From Elysia crispata (taxonomy: Eukaryota > Mollusca > Gastropoda > Plakobranchidae), in NCBI GenBank assembly GCA_033675545.1, contig JAWDGP010008106.1, positions 1,154,501 to 1,218,500 on the forward strand: 64,000 nt of DNA. The letters run 5' to 3'. The position numbers and the translations under genes are program-made. The notes beneath the pieces are model-generated. The model was not told the DNA's origin. It was given only the letters and a program-made list of their open reading frames with translations, and searched no databases. Positions 12,404-24,888 of the stretch are shown here, one piece after another (the stretch's first letter is position 1; every line of letters begins with the position of its first letter).

Positions 12404-15400
12404 TCACTCACTTCCACTGCTGCGGCTGTCACTTTCCACGTGTTTTGCCTTTTTCGATGATTTAATCTTATGTCCTCCATCCTGTGCCAGGTAAGGAGAG
12501 AGATGGAAAATGTTTTTATTATTAAATTCGATACAGAGAATTTCAGATAGCAGCCTCCATCCTTTTCAATTTTAAGATGCAGGCAATACAATATGAAGCA
12601 TTCTTATGAACAAAAATCAAATCTGCTCTTTTCTTTAAAACTTTGCCCGAGAGAAAATCATTAAAAATAAATGCAATCTGATTTACCAGTAACCTTAATT
12701 GCTTATAAAGAGAATTTATAAGGTCACAGCTGTAGTATGACTTCAATATTTTACAATGGATATGGCTGAAATATTCATTCAGAAAGTCTGATGAAGATGT
12801 TTTCCTTCTCATTTTTCCTCAATTTGAGGCTCTAGATGAAACCCTTCTGTTCTAGTAAATTACACAGGTCAACCAATTTGATTCTTATTATACAAGATTT
12901 TAAATCAATTAATTTAAAACATGTTTATTTTTAAACTTCTTCAATTGTATATATGTATTAAATGAGTGATGAATGTCTTGCAAAGCCAAAGAGGAAAGAG
13001 GAGGAGGCGGAGGAGATAAAACCTTTTATTTGGAATGTACAGCAATGACTACAGGTCATTTCACCTTCTTCTCAGAACAGTGAGTATCATATTCATCTCT
13101 AGCCACAGGGCTGGCAGAACGTGATTGAGTCTTGTGCTTTTTATGTTTCCTCTGCTTCTTTCTTGGTGGGGGCGAGACGGAGGATGATGAAGATTGAGTT
13201 GGGGGGCTTCTGCTGCCTGATGATTGTAGGATTTGTTTCCCCTTCTGCTTGGATCTGTTTGATCCACTGCTGGATTTCCTATAGGCAAAGATGGTGTAAG
13301 TCATTTTAGATGAAAAAATAAGAGAAAAAAAAATTTTTAACAATTGAAGAAATCCTTACAACTATTTGCAGAATGAAATAAAGAGATTGTTTCTATGATC
13401 ATCACTTTCAATTGAAAACAGAATCTTCTGTTGGAGGCCATAGTATGAATCTGCTGTAGTGCAATAGGATTAAAGTTTTTTGTTTCTGATTTCTTTTCTA
13501 ATACTTTGAGCAAAGCCTTAAGTGATTATGAAAAATATTTTCACTAAACAAAATCTGTTTCAGTTTCAAATTTATTTTAAAATATTAAATCAATAAAATA
13601 CACCATTAAATAGTAGTTGTAAGATCAACAAAAGCAAAAAGAAATTAAGTAATATTTCAGCACCTACAACAACTATAAAAATCATATAAATTATATAAAT
13701 GTACAAACAACAATTCCATGATCTGCAAGCAAGTTAAAAAGCACAGATTAAATAAAGAGTTTCAGAGAAAATATGACGACAATATTTTATAAAATGAGCC
13801 TCCATAAATTTAGCAGAACCGTAATCAGATTTACGATTAAGAAAGAAAAGAGATTGAATATACACAAAGAGTAAAATCAGCATCACATTAAAGGTGCTTA
13901 CTTTGATTTTGACTCTGTTGATTCTGGCGAAGGTGATGGACTGTAATTTTTCACAAGATTTTTTTGGGGTGAGGGCGTGCATCTCCCATCCCTTGGTCAG
14001 ATACAAACATATTTTCATAAGGCTTAATGTCACAGGATATAATTTGTGATTTATGCAAATGTACTAAGTATCAAAATTTTAACCTGAAAATACGTAAATC
14101 CGTCTTAAGCTCCTCTGTTTATTAACTTTCCAAGACACTTTAAGAACAGCTCTCACAAAACACAAATTTTTATTAAGATTAGAAATGATCTGCAACAGGC
14201 AAAGGTAAGTATGACTTTCTACCTACCATATTTTTAACCTTACATAGACACAGCCACAACGACAGAAGATTTATGATTAATTTTGACTCATTTTAAAAGG
14301 TACTAATCATAGTTCGCTACTTTGACAATTACTCCTTTGAACTAGGCTTCTGAGCCTGAAAATCTCCATAACTTGGCTCCTCAACAAATTTTATTTTTCT
14401 AAGATGTTGATGCTTATAATTATATAAAGATCAGCAATGATTTAAATGGAAACACTTTTGATACAAAATCTTAACAACAAAGTAAGTTTTATTCAATTAT
14501 TTCAATGTAGGTTTAAGATTATTTCCATTCCCTCAATTCAGGAGAATGTATTTTCTGATCAGGTCTAACCTTAGACGTACCAATTTCATTATCTCTATCA
14601 CTTAAACAAATAAGACTAGATCTTAAGTTGTTCACATCATAAACTATCAAACATATATAATTATATTGAGAGAAGATTTCACCTAGGCTACAGTTGTCTT
14701 TAAACAGGTTTTGAGATTTAGACTAGAGGATAATATGATCAACATAAACCATGTACAAAAACTCACCTGCTTTTACTAGACGACACCTGTGATTTCTCGT
14801 TTCTTGCTGGGCTTGAAGATCTAGATCTGGAAATAAAATATTGTTCAAATGAAAACCGAAAGGAAAAATAGATAAAGTATCTAAAAGACAATGGTCAGCT
14901 AGCAATAATCAGCCACATGGCTCCCAATTTTGTAAATAATAATTTATTATTACTTTTAAAGAAAGGTAAATGCAAGATAAAGATTTTATTAATCAGTAAA
15001 ATTTATGTTTGCGGTGCTTTTTTAGCATCACTTTAGAAGTGATACAATCGTCTGAGAAGAAAAATACAATGGGCTAAAGATAATAAAGCCTACAGAATTA
15101 AGAAGTGTAGATTTGGCAAAAGAAATAATTCTGGTATTACTTTTATTTTGCAAAGGTAACAGAGATAAATCCTATAAACCTTTCATTTTGATCCTAAGAT
15201 TTAAATATATTTGCTACTTAACTCTATCCTGTCATTTATATCACATCAGTTTTCCATACAATTGAGCTTTTGGCATTTTTAGATTTGTAGAGACTTGGAG
15301 GGAAAGAGAGAAAAAATCTGTGGTTAAACAGCCAAGCAGAGTATCCAATAAGTTTATCTTGAAGGCAAACCCATTGTTTCAAGAGTAAATTTTCAGATTT

Positions 15401-17067
15401 CTTTTTCTTTATTTTACCAAAATTATTTTGCACCAATCTTAAAGATGAAAGCTTAACACATCAAGGCTTGTAAGTCTTGAGCTGGTACCGTGCTGTCCCT
15501 CCATATTGACAAAGCAGTTGAGCAGTGACCCAAGTTGGAGGGGCGTCAAAACATCTCTGATCCTTGACATGGCGAAGGCAGGAAACAAACGATTCTTGAA
15601 CCAATTGACCGAGTAGGGGAAGTGAAGTTCTATTATGTAACGACTTGAAGGGACACCTAGCTGCAGGTTAGGATAAGAGTTGACACGGATCCCAGCGCGG
15701 GACTGACCAAACGTGAGTGAGATAACGGTATATCCTGGCCGCTCAACGTCCTGCTGTGTGATGCTGCACTGGGATGCCTGACTGACAGGGCCAGATTTGG
15801 GGAATCCTTGAATGAACATTTATGGACAACAAAAATGAAATGCAACCTACAAAACAAACATGACAAAAGATAGTTTAAAGCTCCATTTACACCATTTTAA
15901 GATGGGGAGTATGTAAGAAAGAATGTGTCAGTTTTCAAAGTCAAAATTGTTGATACTAGGTTTACATTTCTTAAAAAACTGCACATGAGTAACTGATTCC
16001 TCTTGTTCAATTATCCAGACAAATGCTGCATAACCATCTTTACTTATAAATTTGAAAAAGAATGGAGAAAAACAATCAGAATTTAAAGACCTCTCAATAT
16101 ATACTTTGGTGGAATAAGAGGCAGTAATCCATATTGTTAACTGAAAACATCAAAATTTTACCCCAAACTAAAGGGACATTTAACAATTACAGAAGAATTT
16201 AGAATTTTAGATTAAATGCAAAGAGAAAGAGAATTTAAAAGAGGTCCTTAAAATTAAATAAACATGAAAATCATGTGCATATCATATCAAAATAACACAA
16301 AAACTTTTACATTTCTCCTTTTGATATATAATTCTTCTCCATTGGCATATGAAGTTAAAAAAGAAAAAAAACTGAAGCAATAAAGAAAATAGTAGCATTG
16401 AACTTCACTGAGTATTTGATATTGACCAATAAAGACAACAATAAAAACAATCTGCAAAGGTTGTTCAGTGCAGGATGGTGACCTTGTAAGACTGCAAAAG
16501 CACAAACCACTGAATATAGAAAATAACAATAATGAAGCTGCAAGAAGCAAAAAAAAAAAAGAAAGAAATGCCAAAGCTTTATGCCTAAATTTTTAAGCAC
16601 TAACCTGTAGTCAGACCTGTCCCTTGAGTGGGACCACCTCTTCTGGGGCCGACCCCGGAAATTTCTTGCAGAGCCAAAATTTCCTCTAGTTGTCCTGTGA
16701 CCAGCTGGTCTTGCATGTTCCACTCGTACAGTGCGCCCACAAACTTCCCTGTATATTAAAAAAAAAGATTTCAAACTTTGCGTCATTGCTTTTCAGTATG
16801 TTTCCTTGATCACACATATATTTTCTAATTATCTGAGCATTCATTTTCCTTGCAAAATAGGATGATGCAATTCCTAAAACAATTTAAAAAGCATTTTTTA
16901 ATTTAAACTGAGATCAAGAAAATGAATGAAAAAAAAATGAAATGAATTGTTTGGTTTCTTATATTAGATCTAGTCAGTCTAGATGACCCAAAGATATTTC
17001 TGAAGAAAATTCCTAATTAATCCACAAGAAGCAGAATGTTTTTATCACTAGAAGTCCAAAGTAATCA

Positions 17068-17117
<50 letters not shown>

Positions 17118-18539
17118 GTTTCTTTGCATAAAAAATCAAGTTTTCCTATTAATCTTATATCTGTGTGAACCTTAGTATGACTAACCTTCCATTTCTGTCA
17201 TTCACAGCCTCTTCTGCATCCTCAGGGTAGCGGAACACAACAAATGCAAAGTTTTGAGCAACCCTTTCTCAAAAAGAAAATGGAACAGACATAAAAATGA
17301 AAGGGTTAGGTAAAGAAGTTGACTGAATTCATAACATCATAAATTTGCTTCATTGAAATAAAATTTAAGTTGAGACCATTTTTTATGAAGTGGATGATGG
17401 AAAATATGAGTTTTACAAAGTAACAGTCTACAACTTATAGATGACTTTTATAATTATATATTTTTACTTTCAATTTAATTTTCTGGACACATGTACTTTT
17501 CCCACAATTCTCTTCAGTGTATAAGGGTCTTATTTTTAAAAGAGGTCAATTTTTTTCATTATAGAGGCTAAATATTAGCTTACACAATTAATGAATATTC
17601 TTCAAATTATTACATGGTTGTATTTTATCTACATTTCATGATATTGATGGATACTGAATAGGCGTCAGTGCAGTTTTATTTTAAGCGCCAAACCTGTGAG
17701 TAAATTCAGACTCTGTTATCAGAAATTAAACTAGGATAAAAATTAAAAAAATTGCTTATATTTCAACTTAAAACTGGGTTTGGATCTTCAAGAAATGTAT
17801 TCTATGTTTTTTTTCGTTAATTAATAATAAAATGTTCAGAGAAAAAAAAAAGCTGCATGTAACCCTTGAGAATTATTAGAGTGCAATGCTTCAAACTAAT
17901 TAGGTTTCGATAGGATACAAGCAATACTGATCTCACACACTGTGAGTTTATCACTTATTTTGTTATGATGTTCAAATTAGAGTTACGCAAAAATATGCAC
18001 AAAACAAAAAATCTATGACAATAAAAATATTCCAAAATTTTATAATGGAATTTATCACTTATGTAACATTTAAGCATCTACAGCTCTTTCATGAATTTAA
18101 AAAATAAATCCTCAGTACAAAATGGTTCTTTTGGTTGTAGTGTTAATACCCTTCAGACCCTCATATGGGTTTAAATAGTAAATCAAACTAATAAAAAAGA
18201 TGACACAAGTAAAAAGAATTTTTTTTAAAAACTAAACCTCAATCTTTCTTTTCCTCTTCATGAAATTTAGTTGGTTAGATTACTATAGCAAGATGACTTC
18301 TAAACCTTGCATATACACTGATTGTGTCATGGATAAGCTAATGAAGTATGCACAGAGGAAGATTAAAAAGAAAGCCTCTCTCATTACATGTCACGTTTCG
18401 CACCCATCCACACATCTATAACAGGACCATATTGCCCAAATTCTCTCTCAAGCTCTGTGCGTTTGATGCGGCCAATATCTCCAATATATACTCTGTAACC
18501 TCCAAAGGGACCCATTTCATTGCAAGGCCTGCGAGACAT
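12404..18539 (-). CDS. Serine/arginine-rich splicing factor with one RRM (SRSF family), complete
   Basis: Exons on the minus strand, in order: 18539-18404, 17267-17186, 16748-16605, 14826-14767, 13940-13902, 13278-13065, 12481-12404. All junctions are GT/AG and keep frame (753 nt, 250 residues). The start ATG (18537-18539) opens with MSRRPCNEMGPFGGYRVYIG. The RRM spans about residues 15-87: RNP2 is VYIGDI (17-22), RNP1 is the NFAFVVF region (51-57), and it ends in VRVEHARP. SRSF3 and SRSF7 place RNP1 at the same distance (their SVWVARNPPGFAFVEF aligns without gaps). A Gly/Arg linker follows, then an RS-type tail with SRSRS-like, SPSPSP and RKKQRKHKKHK stretches. SR proteins act in the nucleus, binding exonic enhancers and promoting spliceosome assembly. 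The orthologue within the family is unclear: the RRM spacing resembles SRSF3/7, the VEHAR end resembles SRSF4/5/6. An alternative end lies at 13056 (separate entry). Confidence 0.88.
13025..13030 (-). terminator. Proximal poly(A) signal of the SR gene
   Basis: TTTATT on the + strand is AATAAA on the minus strand, 26 bases past the alternative stop at 13056-13058. A pyrimidine/G-rich stretch (about 12985-13020) follows on the minus strand, as expected downstream of a cleavage site. Confidence 0.5.
13056..13278 (-). CDS. Alternative (composite) last coding exon of the SR gene, short-tail isoform
   Basis: If the weak donor (AAG|GTGAAA at 13065/13064) is not used, the exon at 13278-13065 reads through three more codons and stops at TGA 13056-13058, ending in CSEKKVK. 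If it is used, the frame continues in phase 0 into the distal exon 12481-12404 and ends SDSRSSGSE. The read-through form has an AATAAA only 26 bases past its stop, so both ends look functional. This is a normal way for SR genes to make alternative tails. Confidence 0.6.
15439..15819 (-). other. Unexplained 126-residue open frame inside an SR-gene intron
   Basis: This lies between the SR exons at 16605 and 14826. The stretch is richer in G+C and CpG than the flanking intron and is open for 127 codons on the minus strand. Its composition is protein-like (for example VISLTFGQSRAGIRVN, YPNLQLGVPSSRYIIELHF). No domain is recognised. It could be a fragment of a transposable element, a retrocopy, or a cassette exon; the left edge (about 15790) has an AG that could act as an acceptor. 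Confidence 0.3.
17069..17117. repeat. (TA)n microsatellite with adjoining T tract
   Basis: About 16 TA units followed by a run of 17 T, inside the SR intron between exons 2 and 3. Confidence 0.95.
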
Positions 18540-18713
18540 CTATATTCTATGAAGAAGTGGGTTCTGAAAGTGAACAGTTGCTGTGGATAAGTTTTGAGAG
18601 TGTTTTTGTTTGCCGTACAATACGTATCACCTCAATAAGAAATGTATGTAAAATAGTAAATATAAATGTCTTGTTCAATTTAAAAATGAGACCAATTTCA
18701 TTGCCGAAATATA

Positions 18714-18948
18714 GACATTTTGATAAAATTGCAGATATCGGCCCATTTCACGTCAGGCTTCACAACTGAATGTTTCCCAGCGAAATCGAAACTAGTAGTT
18801 TAATGGGATTTTAGAGCAATACAAAATGGCTTATTTGCGACAAATAAAACCTTCATATTCGTATTCAGCATATCAAATTTGTTAAGAAAGGTACAATTTT
18901 AAAGCTTTGTGTGAGTTGGGCCGATATCTGCAATAATACCGACATTTT
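18714..18948. mobile_element. MITE, copy 1 of a ~220-bp terminal-inverted-repeat family
   Basis: The element body is 18722-18940. Its left end reads GATAAAATTGCAGATATCGG, and its right end is the reverse complement of GGTATTATTGCAGATATCGG, giving ~25-30-bp terminal inverted repeats around the core GCAGATATCGGCCCA. A perfect 8-bp direct repeat, GACATTTT, flanks it at 18714-18721 and 18941-18948. It has no coding capacity. A second, related copy lies at 27939-28160 with similar ends and interior. An 8-bp target duplication fits hAT or P elements; MULEs usually make about 9 bp. Superfamily not settled. It sits about 180 bp upstream of the SR-gene start codon. Confidence 0.85.
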
Positions 18949-20303
18949 GGATCATGCTTACAAAACAAAAGAAATTAACAAATGATCTAATCTAGAGATC
19001 TTGAAGACTTTTCTGACATGTATAATGTTAATTAATAATCATATCATCAGCTCTAATCTCACCAGGTTTACAATTACAAACTTCTGATTTAGACCTAGAA
19101 ATAAGAAAACGAAAGGTTCCTTTTTCAGCATTGAATGTGAATTGTTAACTGTCTTTTTATTTCCATGATTCAGTTTATTTTCCAAGTTAATTTTCAATTG
19201 TGAGTTGTCACTGCTGTGCACTAGATCTATCTCAATTTTCATCTCTCCTACTGTATTTTTATTGTGACGAACACTGACGAATCCGGTTCTACGAACTAGG
19301 TAGCGGTATATCTATATGACAGCTTCTATAGACCGCGGTATTAAAAAAAAAAAAAATGCCAGCGATCATTCCCACCTCTCTAAATTCTACGGTGCCGGTA
19401 AAATATAGATCGATTATTTTGTGTACTTGGGCCTAGCACGCACTCAGGCTGGACGATAGAATTACGACCCATCATACAGCATAACAAAATTAGTAATTTG
19501 CCAGCGACGGTAAGTTATTTTACCCAAATCAACTAGATTTAGTTGTAAAATTTCTTACAATTGAATTTGTGATCAATTTCCTTATGGTAAGCCTACATCG
19601 TTACCTGTAAGAGTATTTTTTTGTACGCGTGGGTGAGGCCCTGTTACAAAAATCGCTCTATCTATGCTTGCTATTAAGTGTCATAAAATCAGTACGCATG
19701 TGAAAATCGAGATAATTATCATAAATGTTGTCATCGTCAGCACCAACATCATCCCGAGCGAGTTATTAATGTGATTTGTGTCAAAGTTACGTTCTTTTAC
19801 GTTTTCCAAAGAGGAAAAAGTTAGCCCAACAGCCCTATAAACTTCTGAAATTATCAATACTAGAGAGTGTAAAAAGTTAAATTTCAGTAGCAGCACCTAG
19901 TTAAATTAAAAAAAAAAAAAAAACACCAACATTTTCGAAAGTAACAAAATTAATAGTAGGAATTATGATGAAAGCTGTTTTGTTACTTTTGGATGTTGGG
20001 GGTCTCTGATCAACACAATTCTATTAATTCAAAATGACGTTTCAAGTTGATTTCAAGAAATTATCCGACTGAGAATAGTTAGCAAACTTTATAAAAATCC
20101 CAATCTATTTATAGATTCATGTAAACACTCATTATCATGTAGGTGTTGCTACAAATAAATGGGCAGGAATGGCAGAAAGACAGGGCACCGCTAGGAACTT
20201 TTAGTTCGGGGAAATCAAGTAACATGCCATATCCAAGAATAGCAAAGATATATAAATGAAAAGTATACCACAGTCTCAAATAAATTTAAAAATAGATTTT
20301 GCT

Positions 20304-20421
20304 TTTCTTCTTCTTCTTCTTCTTCTTCTTCTTCTTCTTCTTCTTCTTCTTCTTCTTCTTCTTCTTCTTCTTCTTCTTCTTCTTCTTCTTCTTCTTCTTC
20401 TTCTTCTTCTTCTTCTTCTTC
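20304..20421. repeat. (TTC)n microsatellite
   Basis: About 39 near-perfect TTC units. The long leucine-rich frame across it is only the repeat read in one frame. Confidence 0.97.
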
Positions 20422-20434
20422 ATTTTTTGTTAGT

Positions 20435-20652
20435 TAAAATATTCTTGGAATTCATTTTTTAAAACTTATGAAGAAGTTTATCTGATAATAATATTTGTTG
20501 GTTACCTAAACAATTGGGTTAACTCTTTCCTCTAACTCTTTTGTTTATTTAAATTTTCTTTTAATTCATTTTTAAAATTTATGAAGAGGTTACTCTGATA
20601 ATAATATTTGTTGGCTTATCTAAACAATTGGGCTAAGTCTGTCCTCTAGATA
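20435..20652. repeat. Diverged tandem duplication, ~114-bp unit, two copies
   Basis: Copy A (about 20435-20535) and copy B (about 20548-20652) share AATTCATTTTT, then ATGAAGA, TCTGATAATAATATTTGTTGG and TAAACAATTGGG in the same order at a spacing of about 114 bp, with several substitutions. It lies exactly between the TTC and ATT microsatellites. Confidence 0.8.
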
Positions 20653-20693
20653 GGTAGCGTTACTCTCTTTAAAGTGCGGGATGTTCTTTTTGG

Positions 20694-20768
<75 letters not shown>

Positions 20769-20797
20769 GTTATTATTATTCTTATTGTTATTATTAT
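20694..20797. repeat. (ATT)n microsatellite
   Basis: About 34 ATT units with a few G and C interruptions near the right end. Confidence 0.97.
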
Positions 20798-21860
20798 GAA
20801 AACATTATACTAAAACAAAAACCAGACTACTTAGATTCGCGTATTTTTCTCTTTTCAAAGCCTGAAACACCATGATTAAATGTGGCACATGGACAGAAAA
20901 GACAGTTCTGGCATTATTCTATTGATAGTACTTGGAACAAAATATTAAATTTATTGGAATAATAATTATGAAAAGCACAGTTTATACAAGAGGTGCAAGA
21001 GTAATTTATTTTTGAAAGAGAGTTGAGAAGTTCCTCCATAGTGACATTTAAACGAAGGGCATTTCATTGTTTAGGATTTGGCAAACCCGTGCCTTATTCA
21101 AACAAATAGCCACAGCCATCCATTCAAAGAATATAAAATGACGCAGCAATGAACTTACTAGATAAAAATGTTAAGAAATGGCAATGGAAGAATAAGAAGA
21201 GGTCAAAGACAAATGATAGCCAAAATTCTCCAAAACTTGTGCAAGCACTTGTGTAGGGGTGGGGTGGCCCGGTGGTTTTCAAATACCCAACGCCAGAGCT
21301 TTGGGTTCTTATTACGGAAGATTAAGACTCCTCTCTCTCTTTCTATCTTCTCATGGAACGATGCTAGGATACAGTGTCTCAACCTGTATGTATTCAATAG
21401 AGTAAAACGATCAGGATTTACGGTCTAATGTGATTATACGGGCTTAGAACATATTCAAGAAATTCAGGAAGACCCAGTAAAGCTCAGAAAAGCACCCCCA
21501 GCATCGCCTGCCTCTGGACGTTGGTCAAGCTGACGGTCGTTCGTTAGATGGTCGAATGTAAAGTTAGTTGGAGGTATATCCATTTTTATGTAATTTATGA
21601 AAGGCTTACTAGTACTATATGTTGGACTTTATTCTAAAATTAGTATATGATGCTTAACTTTATTGTGGGTGTCAACGGTGACTCATATGAGAAGATGGGG
21701 ACTTCGGACAATTTTCTGACATTGTCTTCAAGTGTTTACGATCTTCCTATTGGTGTATCTGAAGCGTAGCAAAGCTGATTCACTGGGCTTTGACGTCCGG
21801 AATTTCCAAAGCGTTTCCGTTCTATCTCTTACACACGTTGACTCAAGACTGTAGGAGATC

Positions 21861-21968
21861 ATGGAGCACGTGTTGCCTTTACTTCCAGACTTAATGGCGA
21901 GAATGGGTGGACTTATAAAAGTAGTAAAAGGATTTAAAGAAGGAATAAAGCGATTACCAAACTATGAA
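21861..21968 (+). CDS. Candidate first coding exon of an unknown gene (weak)
   Basis: ATG at 21861 opens 36 codons reading MEHVLPLLPDLMARMGGL, then a Lys-rich part ending LPNYE, followed by a possible donor GTAGGC at 21969. The 60 bases upstream have several CpGs and no obvious repeat, like a 5' UTR. The frame would otherwise stop after 14 more codons. No homologue is recognised. If joined in phase 0 to the candidate exon at 22870 the frame continues, but this pairing is a guess. Confidence 0.25.
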
Positions 21969-22869
21969 GTAGGCCTACTTTGTAATACTTTTATCATTGT
22001 TTATCAATAAACCAAAGGTACCTATCCCACACTTGAGCCCACTCCTAAGCTTATTGGCCTAGGCTGGTAGCGGTTTCCTGATTCGATCATCATCCCAAGC
22101 AAATAACATGAAGTCATAATGGGAGATAATCAATATTGCTTCTCCGATTACAAAGATTAGAATCAATCTGCTCATATCACCCACACAGTATCAATATAAT
22201 GTTTTTTTTGTTTTTTTTTAATAATTATGTTATGATTATCGAATTTCTATTCTAATATCCACCATCATCATCTTCAGTTGCATAGAATCAGGATTGTATA
22301 GGCTCGGTATCATGCTTAATAAGTATGAGTACATAGGAGTACATAGCATCTACTCGTAAGGTTCTGTCTTACACTTGGTGGACGCGAAACATCTAAGAGA
22401 CTGTGTAAGTAGGCTAGTTGCAATAGTTACGAAAGTTGCTTGTGAAGTTGAAGAAAAATCAATAAAACTAGGATGTTTATCTGTGATAAGATACTGCTGG
22501 GAGCTATTCTCATGTTTGTCCTTACATGAAAAATTCCGTTCATCAAGACCAATTCAAGTTGATGTTTTTTTTTCTGTTTTCGCTCGTTACGTTCCAATGG
22601 CTGACGGGTATGTTTGTTGACAGCTGGCTTCTTTGCGTTTCCGTTGAGCCGTTATCTATACCTATATTGACAAGGTTAATTAGGGTCGTGCGCTATTCTT
22701 TGTATTGATTTGGCAGCATGTCCCACAAAGTCCCGGACTTAAGAAGCTTAAGCCAACACAGAGAAAACGTCGGTAATAGGATTATGAACGTGTAGCTTTG
22801 CCGTGCTGCTGTGTCATTTTCCACGTAAAAACCAAACAACAAATTACAAAGTGTCAGGAATTCAATTAG

Positions 22870-23005
22870 GAGGTGCGGCAACACGAGGATATGCAACCAC
22901 CAGATAGGAAGAGGAGACCAGTCCGTTGTTTCAGAAATAAATTCGAAAAGTCCAAACATTCAAAGTCTACTCGAAGTGACCAGCATATCATTGATATCCT
23001 GAAAG
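22870..23005 (+). CDS. Candidate internal exon of an unknown gene (weak)
   Basis: Open for 45 codons between an AG at 22868-22869 and a good donor AAAG|GTTAGT at 23005/23006. It encodes a basic, charged peptide (EVRQHEDMQPPDRKRRPVRC then NKFEKSKHSKSTRSDQH). The acceptor lacks a pyrimidine tract, which argues against it. It would follow the candidate exon at 21861 in frame. Unrecognised. Confidence 0.18.
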
Positions 23006-24291
23006 GTTAGTTTATACCACGACAAAAAACAGAGCAAAACAAACAAACAAAAAATATTTAAAAAAAAAACAGGAAAAAACCCACACCAAATGTGAAACCA
23101 TAAACACATAATCTTAAAATATCATATGCGTAGATTCATATTGTTTTTTTTTTTTTTTTGTTTTTGTTTTTTTTTCAAATCATAAAAACCCTGCTGATCC
23201 AATAATCTCTGTATCTTTCTACATACGGCACCTAGATGTAGATACTGGTCGAGCTGAAAATAAACATAGCAATGGGCAGAATCGCAGACACCAGGTGATT
23301 AACTTTTATGGTGCTCACCTTTTCTAAGTATTAAATTTTGAACTGGTGGGGTGGTTCGAAGAAAACCGACATGTATCAAATTCGAAGAAAGGAAGAAACC
23401 GCCAGGAAATGATTTTCCACTATTATTTCACAGATTTCAAAGCGAGAACTTTAATGTTTGAATAAGGTTTGTGAAAGAGAATCGAAAGCGAAAAAAAAAA
23501 AAAAAGAAAGAAAACCAGAAAAAAAATGAACAACTCAACACACACTGAAAAGATTACACAAAATCGTGTAGTCAAAGGAACATCAATGGCGTTATTAACT
23601 TTACAGATTTACAAATTTTAAAAAATCTAATCATGTTCTTATGTAATCGAACTACTATGGTGCCATTGCAAAACAGATCAGGCTATCGTTTACACACTTC
23701 ATTGATTATTGATTGGTTCGTTAGCTGATAAGTCCACCATAATTAATGGTGTCGGGGCTTAATCTATAGTGATAACCACCAGGATCAAATTCCATTTAAA
23801 GATAGCCTAACATACACACATAATTATATATATATTTATAAAAGATTTAGGCTATATTTCTTAAAACAGTGATCATATGTCAGGAAAGTGTTCTTATTTC
23901 ATTACTAGCTGCACAACATTCATTTTTATTACATAATGGGAAGAAAACAAACGGATGCCAGCATTTTAGTCCCGGTTATCAGACTTCTGTTAGACAGTAA
24001 AACCTAAAAGCAGAGCTCAGCAAAACCTTTTTGAAATCTAATTACGTTATGAATAACTTACTGATTGGAAGTTATCGTTGTAATTTATTCAAACCGATTC
24101 TAGATCCATTTATCTCATAGAACATCCAGGCCTATATCAAATATGGTTTGATAAAAGGTAGGTTTAGTTCAAATAAGTGGGCTAAACAGTGGTTCTCAAA
24201 AAAAAAAAAAAAAATTGTATCGGAAAGTAATAGATACCATATAGTACGGTTTTTAAATAAGAATCCGTCGTGAGACAACTGTATGGATGAA
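23006..24291. other. Intergenic or intronic, no feature seen
   Basis: AT-rich DNA with several A or T homopolymers (about 23060, 23145, 23490, 24200). No exon, RNA gene or transposon end recognised. Confidence 0.4.
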
Positions 24292-24790
24292 GTTTGCGCA
24301 TTCATTTTTTTTTGCCCTTTCATTTATTTTTCAGGGTGGTGTAGATATCTACGTATTTCATGCCTCCTCGCAATTTCATTTTTCCACCTCCTTTGAGTCG
24401 TCGCCGTCATCATCATCATCATCATCATCTTCATCATCACCATCTCCTCCTCCTTCTCAATATCATTATCGTCTAAAAAGCCACCAGTATCGTCATCATT
24501 TTTACTACCACCACTCACACCACTAGTATCCTCATCATCACCACCATCATCATTATTTTCATCCTCATCATCATATCATAATCACTACCCCTGCAATAAC
24601 AACCATCGTCACCATTCATTGCCGCTTGTTTTATTATTACTTTACGGAGATAGTTAGAGAATGTGAGAACAGAGAAATAGAGGCAGAAACAGAGAAAAAA
24701 AGGTGTTTGAAATACAGCGAAAAGGAGGTTAAAAAAAGAAAATAGGAAATAAGTAGGGCCTTGGTAGTGAGCGACAGAGACGTTAGTCAG

Positions 24791-24796
<6 letters not shown>

Positions 24797-24888
<92 letters not shown>

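Larger units (their letters stand above)
18540..21860. other. SR-gene 5' region and intergenic DNA
   Basis: The promoter and 5' UTR of the minus-strand SR gene should lie at its left end. A patch with more CpG than its surroundings (about 19260-19680) may mark the promoter. The MITE (18714-18948) and two microsatellites (20.3 and 20.7 kb) lie here. No coding exon is evident to the left of 21861. Confidence 0.4.

Noticed and set aside
21241-21330. tRNA-like segment GGGTGGCCCGGTGGTT
   Set aside because: Resembles a tRNA A box, but no matching B box or cloverleaf could be drawn.
22693-22959. 88-residue hydrophobic minus-strand frame
   Set aside because: Overlaps the candidate + strand exon, has no recognisable family and looks like a shadow frame.
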